DNA of 64,000 nucleotides, from NCBI GenBank assembly GCA_963576475.1, contig OY754977.1, forward strand, positions 35,259,872 through 35,323,871, in the 5' to 3' direction. The translations under genes and the position numbers were made by a program. The notes under the pieces were generated by a model. The model did not search any database and was not told where the DNA came from. It saw only the letters and a program-made list of their open reading frames with translations. Numbering within the stretch: the first letter of the stretch is position 1; each line of letters starts with the position of its first letter. This document shows positions 25,195 through 37,800 of this stretch, one piece after another. This stretch comes from Molanna angustata (lineage: Eukaryota; Arthropoda; Insecta; Trichoptera; Molannidae).

Positions 25195-25660
25195 GGGTTC
25201 AGGGATGCAAGTTCTATCTCCTGTGGTAGAATAATTTAGAATATCGATCTTGCGTCTGTGGTCTAGTGATTGCAATCCGTCAGTCAATGATGGGTCGTCA
25301 ATCAGTCTTACACCACGCCTTTATACAGCATTGAGGGTATTCAGTAGGTATTGGGGGGCGCCACTCCAGAAGTGACCAGTGCGTACTCTTTGTATTTCTT
25401 GATTCTATGTATCGGGGTATGTAATGTAATGCTGTTTCTACAGATTTCCCTTTGCTATACGCATGTTGAGACTTTGACTACTTGAAAGTTCTATTTTACT
25501 TCTTACTCTGATTTCTATGAGTCTCTCTATTGTTTTAAGGACAACCGAGGATAGACTAATTGATCTGAAATCTTTGGTTATATTATTCGATGTTCTTCCC
25601 CCTTTTGGTATGAACACCACTTTTACTTGTAGGTCTGCTTCCCCCCTTTTGGGGGGACGG
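25195..25660 (-). pseudogene. Jockey-like LINE RT fragments with internal deletion
   Basis: 25440-25620 (minus) reads VFIPKGGRTSNNITKDFRSI and SLSSVVLKTIERLIE, matching the start of the jockey-type RT domain (VFIPKxGK, YRPISLxSxxLKxxERL). The frame continuing to 25195 reads LNTLNAV, stop, RRGVRLIDDPSLTDGLQSLD, HRRKI, which belongs much further along the RT protein. The intervening core is missing. Confidence 0.75.
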
Positions 25661-25893
25661 TTTCCCTAGGCGTGTCCAGTTTATATCCAGTAAACTCCTA
25701 AACTACAATATTGTGTATTTTTTGACCATGAATTATATAATAGTCATACAAAAAGTGTCCCATTTTTCAAAACCACAGAAGTATTTTCAATCATTTCTAC
25801 ACTACATTACAAAAGTAACCAAATTAAAATCTAAATGTTTTGACTTTTGACGGAAACTCCTTGGTCTAGAAAGAGTATTTTCTTTAATGAACA

Positions 25894-25938
25894 ATTTGTG
25901 TACATCTGATAAAACCCATTTATCAGATGTACACAAAT
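25894..25938. repeat. Perfect 20-bp hairpin at the LINE 5' junction
   Basis: ATTTGTGTACATCTGATAAA (25894-25913) and its exact reverse complement (25919-25938) flank a 5-nt loop. The right arm is the first sequence of the LINE insertion. Confidence 0.9.
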
Positions 25939-26392
25939 GAAAGACTGGTGTTCGCTTTGGCAAGAGCCCCAAGGGTTACCACTATTAAAAAGTGCAGAGT
26001 TCCATTACCTCGCGACCTTGGTTCCACCGAAAGAGGTTATCTAGGCATCATATTGTCTATATTTCTAGACTGCGCTTTGGTCATGTGCTACTGGATAGCT
26101 ATCTGTTCCGTCTCAGTATGGTTATGGTCCGTTCTGCGAATGTGGATGGGATGAGGAAACGCCGGATCACGTTCTGTTTGGTTGTCCAATCAGGGACGCG
26201 CTAGATATTCATTTTAGGTTTGAGAATGTCCAATACCCCATTTCCACAGTTTACCTTCTTGGGCTGAACTCGTCTCAAAGAGTAAAGAATATGACAATTT
26301 GAATTTTGTGACTAAATCTGTGCAATCTTATGTTTCTGATTAGTAACGGCTGCAACATCCTTTTTGGATGAAAAGCCTTAAAGAAAAAAAAA
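25923..26392 (+). mobile_element. 5'-truncated LINE insertion with target-site duplication
   Basis: Frames across 25990-26290 read ISRLRFGHVLLDSYLFRL and, after a frameshift, CECGWDEETPDHVLFGCPIR, the Cys/His RNase H-like C-terminal motif of jockey-type LINE pol. An A-rich tail ends at about 26392. ATAAAACCCATTTA occurs at 25909-25922 and again at 26393-26406, giving a 14-bp target-site duplication. The frame break makes it inactive. Confidence 0.8.
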
Positions 26393-26483
26393 ATAAAACC
26401 CATTTACAGTTTCCAGTCCTCATGGCGATGTTGATAACAACTTGCCAAGAATTGTATTCTCACTAAAATAAAGTAATCACGAG

Positions 26484-26669
26484 GGGGGCAAGTCTGGTCC
26501 ATCCGGCGAAATCAAAACCCTTACGATTACCCGTATCATGGATATACATAATTATTATATGGAGTTCTACAATATCTTTAGATGTCATAGAATTCCATAT
26601 AATAATTATATCCATGATGTGGGTAATCATGAAGGTTTTGATTTCGCCGGATGGACCAGACTTGCCCCC
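26484..26669. mobile_element. Foldback MITE, copy 1 of family CAAGTCTGGTCCA
   Basis: GGGGGCAAGTCTGGTCCATC, then CGGCGAAATCAAAACC, is repeated inverted at the right end. The arms extend through CATGGATATA and CATATAATAATTATAT to a short centre, so nearly the whole 186 bp folds on itself. It is non-coding. Confidence 0.85.
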
Positions 26670-28610
26670 AGATGTATTAAAACAAATTTGTTTCTGTGAT
26701 AAATATGATAATAACTGAGCATTTATTTCATGACTTTAATTTGTAATAAATACTATTTCGATGAATACATTAAAACTTATTAAAAAATGTGATCTTTTTT
26801 CCATTATAAACCTACTACAATATTAATAATATTAAAACCTACTACAATATTAATAATATTAAAATATATATTCGTTAAATGATTCTAAATGTGTAGATTC
26901 AGGATATTGGTGCCCATTTATTTTTGGTTTCTTCCAGATAAATACTTGCAGATTTAGGAGACCAGGAAATCCGCTATCATTGTACCTCTGCAAATATTAA
27001 ATCTGTATTGCTGTTGACTATTCTCATTATATTGCACCCAAAGTCTAGGAATTATACACTGATGTTCCTATTGAGGTTAGCCATTTGGATTTTGGAAAAT
27101 AAAAGTCAGACATAGGATTTTCAGTTATTTTATATATTTTAGCAAATAAAATTTCTTTTCATACATTGAATCATATTTTTGTTTGATACAATTGAATAAC
27201 AGAAAATGATTTCAAATTTCATTATCTAAAAAATGAAATATTTTCTATGCAAAATAAGACAAGTCAACATAAATTGATCTGAACGCAGCACAGTTGAATA
27301 AATGAAAGGAGATTTGTCTTCTAGTCACACTTTGTATGGGATATGGTAACACTACGTTACATATGATTTGTATGATATACAATAGATAATATTTAAGACA
27401 CGGAATTTGAATTTAAAACAATAATCATTACATAGAAAACCTAATTACATCCAACATTGATTATATTATATTTATTTATATAGATATTGCGTTAACATTC
27501 TTTTATTCTAACAGCGAAACACTCGATAATATTATTAGTAGGAGTATTGAAAGAAAGACTGCAATGTGCAATGTAATGTAATGTTATCAGATGATAATAT
27601 TTATTAAAGAAGGAAGCCACCACAAACACACAAAGGTGGCACAAACATTATATTATATTATATTCAATAATAATAATAACAATAACATTATGATTTGGGG
27701 CATTTGTCATAAAAACACAAGTACTAAAAATTGAACTAAAACTCTTACAAAATAGTCACCACATTAGCACTAGAGAATATATTGATATTCTTTAACCCAC
27801 CCCAATATATTTATGTAGAAGGATTAATAAACTATACTTAATAAGGAATGCTGAATTAAAAGTATCTATTTTCAGACAAGTCAATTTTAAACATTCAATT
27901 TTAAATATTCGTATAAAGGTTAACACCAATTTATTATATTATATTGTCCTATAAAGGGTTCAAATAACATAAATTTAAAGTGATTTACAGCAATATAATA
28001 AATAGACATAGAACATTCCCGATATGAATATTTTGTTTGTTTAAATAATTTTGCCAACAAAAGATACAATAAATTATAAAACATACATGTTATAAAATGA
28101 TAATTTAAATCAAAACATTAAAACTGTGAGCTTTAAAAACACAATGAATTACATATATTTATTATGTTAAATTGACTTTTACACGAATACATAATATTAG
28201 AATGTGATAAATAATATGAATTTGGAAATATTTACCAGATAATAACAGCTATAGTACATCCTAATCAACTTGTAATACACCAATATACATACAATGTGTG
28301 AAATAAAATAACCCAATCAACCATAAAACAATAAACTGTAAATATCAGTAGTGACAATCAAACAAACAAACAAACAAACAAACATACATCATCTCTATCT
28401 GTTACTAATGGACAACAAAATAGACAGCTTATTTATTTTTGTTTGACACATTCATTCAATTATTGTGTAAAGTAATAACATTATTGATTCAAATTAATTA
28501 ATAAAATATAAATAAGTATTTTTTCACAAAATTCAATTCAAATGACTGAACGTTTTCATCGCTGAGGTGAAAACATTAAATAATAATAAATGTATTATTG
28601 TTTGTTATAT
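26670..28610. other. AT-rich sequence downstream of ubiquilin, possible long 3' UTR
   Basis: No coding signal. It holds several AATAAA-like signals on the minus strand and an (AAAC)n run at about 28362-28385. Part may belong to the ubiquilin 3' UTR. Confidence 0.4.
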
Positions 28611-28616
28611 TTTATT
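28611..28616 (-). terminator. Candidate polyadenylation signal for ubiquilin
   Basis: TTTATT on the plus strand reads AATAAA on the minus strand, 113 nt past the stop. It is the nearest canonical signal, but the AT-rich sequence from 27.1 to 28.7 kb holds several more, so the real 3' end is uncertain. Confidence 0.3.
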
Positions 28617-28728
28617 CATGGATTTCCACTGTTATGTTATTGACGTTGAATATACTCCATGTTGAAGTAAGGTTGGTTGTAAGGTTATATATATTATGTA
28701 AATTATATATTATATGTAATTAAATATG

Positions 28729-28805
28729 TTAGCTTAGAGATAGTTGACCGAGTGCCAGTAGCCTTTCCACCGCAGCATTTATATCACCAAATGTTGCAAT
28801 CAAAG
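28729..28805 (-). CDS. Ubqn: Ubiquilin exon 11: end of UBA domain and stop
   Basis: This exon encodes residues 489-512 and [20 protein letters not shown] is UBA helices 2 and 3; a short tail LGQLSLS follows. The acceptor is ATTTCAG. Confidence 0.94.
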
Positions 28806-31800
28806 CTGAAATATTAAATAACAATATTACATACCTACTACCATATTTATTTTCTATAATTTTACTTCAGTGTCAAAATAGCCAATCTAGTTGTTATTTA
28901 TATGGTGAAATTAAAATAATAATAATAATAAGGACAATTTATAAAGCGCCGTTTAGTGACAACCGTGGTCACCTCAAGGGCGCTTTCAGTTTGCAAAAAA
29001 ATAATTTAAAATTAGTCCTATAGCTAACACATTGAAAATGGTGAAACATAAAACTTTAAAAAATTCAATAAGTTAAAATTAAGTTAAAATTAGTCCTATA
29101 GCTAACACATTGAAAATGGTGAAATATAAAACTTAAAAAATACCAAGAAATCACAAATTAATCTTGTTACATAATCCAGATGAAATTAATTATAAAAAAT
29201 AATCGATTCAAAGTAAACTGGCATAATATTTAGTATCTACACATAATATTATTGAACGGATGAAGGACAATCTGGATACGACTTGCGGAAAAGATGAGTT
29301 TTTAATTTTTATTTTGATATAATAAATTTGATTAATTTATTGTAATGTAAGTCAATGTAAAGCAATAATTTATTTTTATATTCAAAGGTTAGTAAATAAA
29401 CTTGCATGTCAGTTAATTACCTTGTAAGTTGGCATCCCGATTCAAGAATCCCATTGCAGCTAGTTGTTCCAGTTGTTGACTGTACCTCTGTTCAGGAGGT
29501 GCGCTAGGATCTGCATTTTGTCCCATAGAGGCCACCATACGTTGCATAAACTATAATCATACAAATTATACCATTTTATTAGATCAAACATTGTAGGTAA
29601 TAAAACCACCATCCATCCATATTAAACTAATAACATCATTTTGTTTAGGTACTTTTAGATGAGATATTTTAATGGTGGTATCATTTTGTCCATTGAACAA
29701 AAATATACATTCTCATTTCCCAAAATAATCTAAGTGAAAATACAATTCAATTCAGCACAGTGAGAATGTGAGATATCTTTCTTAATCTTACATTCTTTTC
29801 TTACCCTGTCACGCATATATCTTTCTATTACAAATTCTTCTTAGAGATCTCATTTCAACTCCATTTATTTTTCTTTTGTGTAGCTACTGTCATGTCCAGG
29901 TTTCACTTGCATATTTCAAGGTTGGCGTGAATGGCAACTGGCAACTTTAGCATCCTTTGATATGTTGTGATCATTCATAACTGGTCTAAGTACTCTGTTC
30001 ACTCTAATTAAAAAAAAATATGTTATTCAAATATAACACACAAACATCTATCAATATTTTCCCGTTGTCATTTATTCTGTAATCGCCATCATAGGGCCTA
30101 AGAGTTGATTCAAAATCTTTCCTCCGAGTTCCTACCCAGCCATTTAAATCTCCTGCTAGTATTTTGTTCTCATTATATATTTTTTTATTCATTTCCTCTA
30201 TCACGCTCGCCCAAAACATATCTTTCTCGCTTTCTGCTCTCAAATTCACGGGTGCGTATCCTGTGAGTAAATAGACCCCCGTGATTCCCATCTTGAATAT
30301 GATGCACATAAGTCTTGAGTTGACTAATAAGTACTCTTTTCCTGATCATAATTCCATTCTTCCACCATGTCTTCCCACTCCCTTTTCTTTTTGGTGTGAA
30401 TTTATGTACCTACCTATATGAATATATGTTTTGTTGTTGTTATTATGGTAGTGTTGTTGTTGTTATTGATGATAATATAAATATCAGGAACCTGTGAGAA
30501 AATATCAGGATTATTTGGTTGTTGTGTAGCAGCAGTTGTACTAGTTGTAGTGGTGTTGGTGGTGGGAGCTGGTGGAGTTGATGTTACACCACCAAGTCCA
30601 AGTGTGGAGGATAGACCGGGGACTGCATTACGTAGTTGTTCCACTCCTTGCTGTATCTGTAGTATGGCATTCAGGGCCTAAACAAACAAACAAACATACA
30701 ATCAAATTTATGTACATATAAAACTTACTTCCGTTTACACTATACCCACAAACATACACTATACCCACATATATTGGCTAAATACAATATGTGAGACTAT
30801 ACAGTACTGCCAGAATGACAATTTTCTTACAACAAAGTATGACAAACAATTATTAATTTCTTTTCTGATATTGGTTGGTATTGTCATGTATGTATGTATG
30901 TTTGTAACACAGAACATACATACATACATGGTTAGTGTTACAAACAAACAAACAAGTTAGTCTATTTCTGGATTCTGTGTGTTTTTAGTACTCTCTCTAC
31001 AAAGGAGCCAATATCAATGAATTAACCTCTCGTGTGCTCACGGTACGGATCCGTACCAAGGAAATTATACCCCGTCGTGTGCTTACGGTACGGATCCGTA
31101 CCAAGAGGTATTGTGTTTATTTTTTTCAATTTTAAATATTATGCAAGCAGTAAATAAGTTTTAGATTCGCTTGAATCTAATCCTAATGAATTATTTTACC
31201 ATAAACAAAAAACATCCGGTCAAAATATGCGACTAATTCGTCATTCAATACCGTTGAAGTTCGACCAAGTTTGAATGTTTTGTACTGCGAGTCGAAGTTT
31301 TGTTTTTGTGGAAAAGAAAGACGTAAATAACTAGAAAATATAAGTTATTGTTATATTTTGTTACTATTTACTAAAATAAAGTGAGTGCGTAAATAAAAAT
31401 TGTAATTTTGTGTCATAATTATCGAAAAAATCTTGTTAAAAATTTGAAACGGTAAAAACGAAGTGCGTAGTACAAATTTGTTCGAGTGTTTTCTACGTAT
31501 AGAAGAGTACTTTGAGTGAACCACTTATTTCATTTTGAAGATAATTTTGTTGTGAACAAATATCCAACAGATTCCAATAAGTTTTTTACAATAAATTCAA
31601 ATGGTGTGATAAAAATATTTTGCAATCGAGAAATTCATCATCAAACAACACACACACAAATGAATGCAAACAAAGATGGCGGCTCCTTATCTGTATACAA
31701 AGACGGCCAGGCAGGGATATCACAATATTTGTTATATTTATTGTTTTTGATTTTGTATACATTTATTTAGCTTGTATACAAAATTTTAGTTACATGACAA

Positions 31801-34800
31801 ATAAATATTCTTTGTTCTATTTTCACTTTTTACATAACAATTTTTATTATTTTTTTTGGCACCGTTTTTATTATTAATTAATTTATTTATTTATTTCAAC
31901 TATTTGTACAAATAGTTGTACACTGGCGGGTTTATTGCCAAGCGGCAATTTCTTCCAACCAACCAGCCAGAGTTTTTTTGACATATAGTTGTCATCTACA
32001 CATTTGACTAGCCCGTAAACTCGGGTTATAAAAAAATATGTAAATTGTATTTTGTTGCTTTTGTATTTTATTTTGACAGTTCTAAAGTAATTCTGTCAAA
32101 ATAAATATTTGCAAAAAAAAAATAGCAACCATTTGTATTATACAATAAACTAAGTATAACTTTATGAGTTATAAAAATTATTTTTTTTGTCAGTTTTTGA
32201 CAGATAGTTGTCATCTACACATTATACTATCCCGTTAACTCGGGTTATATAAAAAATATCTAAATTGTATTTTGTAGCTTTTGTATTTTATTTTGACAGT
32301 TCTAAAGTAATTCTGTCAAAATAAATATTTGCAAAAAAAAATTCAACCATTTGTATTTTACAATAAACTAAGTATAACTTTATGGGTTATAATTTTTTTT
32401 TTGTTTTGACAGATAGTTGTCATCTACACATTTTACTATCCCGTAAACTCGGGTTATAAAAAAAATATGTAAATTGTATTTTGGGTTGTAAATTTTTTTT
32501 GACAATTTTTGTCTATCCCGTAAATTTTATTTATAATTTTTTTTAATGTCAACTGTATTTTGTTCTTTTTGTGCTATTGAATTTTATTTTTGACAAATTT
32601 TACATATTGACAAAATAAACAAAAGTATTTTTTCTAGTTGTTTGTTTCATTTCAATTATTTATCAAAATAAATATGTTGTGAATCCCTGCCGCTATTGTT
32701 TGTGAGTCCCTTCTGTAAGGCCCGTCCAATAGCGAACGAGCATTGTGCCAGCGCCATCTTGAAATATTGCTGACCAATACCAAACGTGCGCCAATTTCAA
32801 ATTTTACCAATACATACGCAAGTAGTAGACCAAAGACAACCGAAACAAATGTTTTTTTGTTCACTTTTTTATTATTGACTGGTTAGAAATTTATTACGTC
32901 ATATGATAGATATTTTTTTCTTCTTTCCAATGATATACAATATGTTGGGAATAAATTTATTACGTCATATGATAGATATTTTTTTCTTCTTTCCAATGAT
33001 ATACAATATGTTGGGAATTTACATCAAGGTCATTTACAAGAGGCAATATCAAATTGTACTACTAAAATGGGGTTATGTTCAGTTTATTTGCCCTAAAATC
33101 AATTTTTCAATTTAGATTGTGAATTTTTATGTGGTATTTACGAAATACGATAACTAACTTGTGTAAAAAAGTGATTTCTAACATCCAAGACCAAATAATT
33201 ACGTCTTGCGAGTATCTGAAAGTCAAGTTTGACGAAGTATAAAATGGCGTAAATGCGTATTTTTTTTGCAGTTTTCAAATCGGAAATAATAACTCATTTT
33301 CCTCTAAAGTATTTATTTTCTTTGTATCATATGATTGCTTTATTATCGCTCCAAGTAGAAAACATGAAAAATCGCGAATTGAAATAAAACATATATTGAA
33401 AATTCCTCGTTTATTGAGATGGGAACTGTTACAAGTTGAATTCTATATTCAATGGCCTATATAAAATAAATAAAACATGTGTTCACAATAAAAAATATTG
33501 TAAAAGGTTGGTTAGTTATCTAGCTTTAGATAATAACCGCAAATTTATTTCGTCCCGAAGCATAATTAATTAATTTTCATATAAATGTAAATACCTCCAT
33601 ACGGGCTGTCGAGATAACGATATACCCAAGCAGACGACCATTAAGCAATTTGCGCACAAGGTCAAACACACCAAGGGTTAACTGAATTACATAATTATAT
33701 GTACCTGTGGATTAGTCATCATTTGAGTGATTTCAGGATTCTGCATTTGGGAAATGAACTGTGGCATCATATTACGTATTGTATCTTGTAACTGTGGATT
33801 TCCAGCAAATAATGGATTCTGAAAATGAAAGTATATTGTGAATGTCTAATATATTCTTATCAATTCAATAATATGATTAAGGCCCTTTCCTAATTTGTTG
33901 TGGGTACCTACCCATATTAACGTTGATATACTTGGGGGCATATCATTGCTTGATACAAATTGCTAAATGATGTACCTTATTATTATTTTTATTATTCCAT
34001 ATTATGTAAAAACCATTGTTGAATACACTACTTATTTAGTTTTACCAATTTAAATGAACCTTTTACACATTTATAACTTAATACCAGTAATAAACCCAAT
34101 GTAAATAAAATGTTTCTTTTGATATAGGTACGGTACATGGATCCTGTGAAAGTTCTCTAGTAGAAAGTTAATATTTTGAATATAGCACTTTGGTTTTTTT
34201 TTTTATAACCAGAGATTATAACATGCCACGACATAATCATTACTTCAAGATGACAGTACAGCACCATTTATGTCCAAAACATAACGTCGAGTCCGTAAAT
34301 GAAAGCAGTGTAGTATCGTTTCAGTATACAGATCATACTGTGCACCACTGCACTGCACCAACAAATGTGGAAAGGGTCCAACTTTAACTGGGTAATTCTG
34401 GTTTAATAGAACATATCATTGTTTGTGGACTAGTCACACTTTTATAGAAAACTAACTTGATGGTAATTGAAGCAACCAGATAATATTACAATGTGATAAA
34501 TTTAACACTACTGTGGAGAGTAAAAAATACACTTGTCTATAGAGATACACATACAATAGGTATCAATATGAAGTTGATCACTCAATTTTACTGACCCATA
34601 CAGAAGCTATTTTACTTCTATTATATATATTTTTCATACAAATATGAAATTTATTTCACATTGATATGGCAAAACATAGATTTTTTTCTTTAAATTTTGA
34701 CAATCCTTGAATGCATTTTTGATGAGTGTATTTTTGCTGTATCAAAATTTCAAACAATATAAAGTTACCTCGATTTTCCAGACCGTGTAAGTATTTTGAA

Positions 34801-37800
34801 AATTTGGACAGATGAAATCATAGAGAAGAAATTAAAAGTTGTCTATGGAAAACTAATCAGCTCTAGGTCTATGCGCTTTACACATATGTTATTTTTTAAA
34901 AAAGTGTGTACATGATGAAATACTGTCCATCCGTAGGCAAGATGCAAGTACTTTTTCCTACTCGTCTTAAATGGGTTAATAATAATAAAATCTATTGAGA
35001 TAATTAAAAATCTGTTAAAAAATAAAATCTGTTTAGAAACATAATACAAAACAACAAGATATTATATGAATGAACAAGATGTAACAAAATGTATTGTTTC
35101 AAGTGTAGACGTTTATAAGGTTTATAAGAAAGTGTATTAAATATATGTACCTGGTTTATGATCTGTGATGCCATATTAGGATCAGCCTGGAATGCCTGAA
35201 GTACAGACTGTGTGTACGGTGCAGAGAGCATGGACTGCATGAGGCGAGGATTCTCTGACATCTGTTGCAGCAAGGACTGCATGGCCGGGGAGTTGAGGAT
35301 AGCTGGAGGGGCACCACCACCACCGCCTCCACCTCCCCCACGAGGACCCCAAGGGTTCGGTAGAGGCTCCCGGTTCTCACTGCCCTGCTGGGGATTTGTA
35401 CCGTCTGAAACAATCAAGGAAACTTAAATTTTGTTCTCTACGTACTCCGAGACTGTTTTGCATAGTTAATTGCATATTTGTCAATTGGTTATTCCGACTT
35501 TCTAATCTTACCAATGCAAAAATACAAAGAAACGATTTGCATGAAAATGAAAGTGATGAACTAAATGAACTATAGAATATACTGCCTAAGGATGAGACGA
35601 TTTGAGAGAAAGAAAGTAATTGATAAATGATATATGTATTATAATACAATACCTGAATTATCTACTAGACCAGAGAAAGGATTTCCAGCAAAACTGCTGG
35701 CAGCAGCTAACATTGGTTCCTGAATATCTCGATACATCCTCTGTAGAGCGTTGTATCCACCTTAAATAATTATATATGTGGTTTCAATTATTTCAAGTCA
35801 AATAAAGTTAAGGGAAGATCAAAACTAAATGAATATTAAAATAATGTTTAGTTAAACTAAGCTCCTTACAAAACAAAACACACCTAGTTGTTAGTGGAAG
35901 TTACTATGGAGTCGCCCTTTCTTTTGTACTGCAGAGTTATCAACAACTGAATGACGTGTTCTGTGCAAACTTCATCACTGTTTTCATCATATTATTATGA
36001 AAATAATACTAAAACATGTCATGTTTGTGATCTCACATTATTTTATTTCTTATTGCAAAGAAAATGTCGGGCAAGTATTGTATGTCCAAATGTGGGATTA
36101 AATGAAAGTAGATGAAATGTCTTTTCTCCAAGCAAATTATAAACTAAAGAAAATTATTGAAACTGCACACTTATTATTTGTTTTACTCTAAATGTTTGAG
36201 TGACTCGTTTTTAATATGAATTATTATGAACAATGATCAACAAAGTTTTTATTTTGTAGAATTCCATTATAAGTTATATCTATAATTAAAAAAAAAACAC
36301 TTTTTGATTCTACATGAATTTTATTATGTGCGATAGGCCTATTTCGCCTTGTTAGGTCATTTATTCATTCATACTTTCATTCATACCATCACGGCATATC
36401 CCACAATGTGGGGTAACCAGCGAAAGGTGTGCGGGTGTGCTTTGCCTTATAAAAGGGAGCACAACATATCTGTGTATACCCACACACCAGTCTCGTCTCA
36501 CCTAAAAAGGCACTATATTCAGAATGGGTGGTGAACCTCATTGCTGAACTATGTGAGATGTTATTGTTGCCTGTTGTATTTTTGATTACCTGGCTCTTAC
36601 GGGACACTCGAAAACAATAATAGAAAAGAGTGGAAGCACTATTCTAAGCCGGATGTCTGAGGTAAGCTAGTAAATGCCCTAACAAGGTGAAATAGTCCTA
36701 TCGCACATACTAAAATTCATGTAGAATCAAAAAAGTGGATTATTGATATAACTTATTATGAACAAGATAATTGTTTTCAATACTTTGTTGAAATTCTAGA
36801 TTTATAATAATTAACAGACGCGGCGCGGCCGCCATCACACTTTTTTAATATTTGTGGTTTTGTGTACAATTTGAGAAAAAATATTATTTGTATGATATAT
36901 GTATTAATGCTTTTGCAAAAGTTTTGTCTCATTTGTTTAAGATTTTAAATTGTCACCAAAAGAAAATTAAGCAAATAAAATATTAAACAAATTGCATGAA
37001 TTTTTTCAATGTACATTTTCAACATAATATCTTCTAATCATTTCTAATGGTTTTAATTTTATAAATTCACACAATTTTTAATTTAGCTTAATTTGGGGAA
37101 TAATGATGAAAAATATTAAAATAACAATATATAACCTACATATAGCTTCCATCTGCTGAACGTACTACATTAACTATCCCACTCAATTTTTCAGCTCTTC
37201 CTTTGAAGTACGTTCAGCAAGACTCTGGAATAATATGAGTCCTGATATATAACTTTGTCAAACTCGCTTTCCATTTTCTAAAACTACACTAAAGCGGGGA
37301 TATCTCTCCGATAATACCTGATCCCTCTCCTTTTCCTTCCTTCCCTTTGTTACGTAATATTTATCCCTAAACACCTGATCTCGTTTTCTTCTTCTTGTTC
37401 CTTCCCAATGCTTTTTTTTTGTTATGATGTTTTTTCTATTTTTTTATCTATCTTGGTGTTATAATAATAATAATAATAAGGACAATTTATAAAGCGCCGT
37501 ATAGTGACACCTCAAGGGCGCTTTGGTCACCTTGGTCACCTTAAGGGGTTATGTATATTTTCTTTGTTCTTTTGTAGCTTTCATTTTTTATTGATGTACA
37601 TGTATAATAGATAGATGGGTCGATGGCAGAGCGGTTACCGCCCTAGGCTAGTAATCCAGTGGTCGCGAGTTCGAATCCTGCCTCCACTGATTTCGTTCAC
37701 CTATAGCACAAGCATTTATGCTAATTTTAGGGAACGTAGGAAGAAGAAAAAAAATAATACTGTCACTCTGTAATCTGGTTGGTTGGAAGAAATTGTCTAA

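Larger units (their letters stand above)
31026..33677. mobile_element. Candidate non-autonomous piggyBac-like element in ubiquilin intron 8
   Basis: TTAA at 31022-31025 is followed by CCTCTCGTGTGCTCAC. At the other side GGTCAAACACACCAAGGG is followed by TTAA (33678-33681). Read inward the ends are CCTCTCGTGTGC and CCCTTGGTGTGT, an imperfect TIR next to TTAA, as in piggyBac families. The interior (2.65 kb) has no transposase. It holds two GGTACGGATCCGTACC palindromes near the left end, about three tandem units of roughly 215 bp, and a 66-bp duplication. TIR identity is modest, so TTAA flanks could be chance. Confidence 0.45.

Noticed and set aside
35156..35427. Other-frame ORFs over ubiquilin exon 7
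   Set aside because: Shadows of the real exon, including the Gly run read as Pro or Val.
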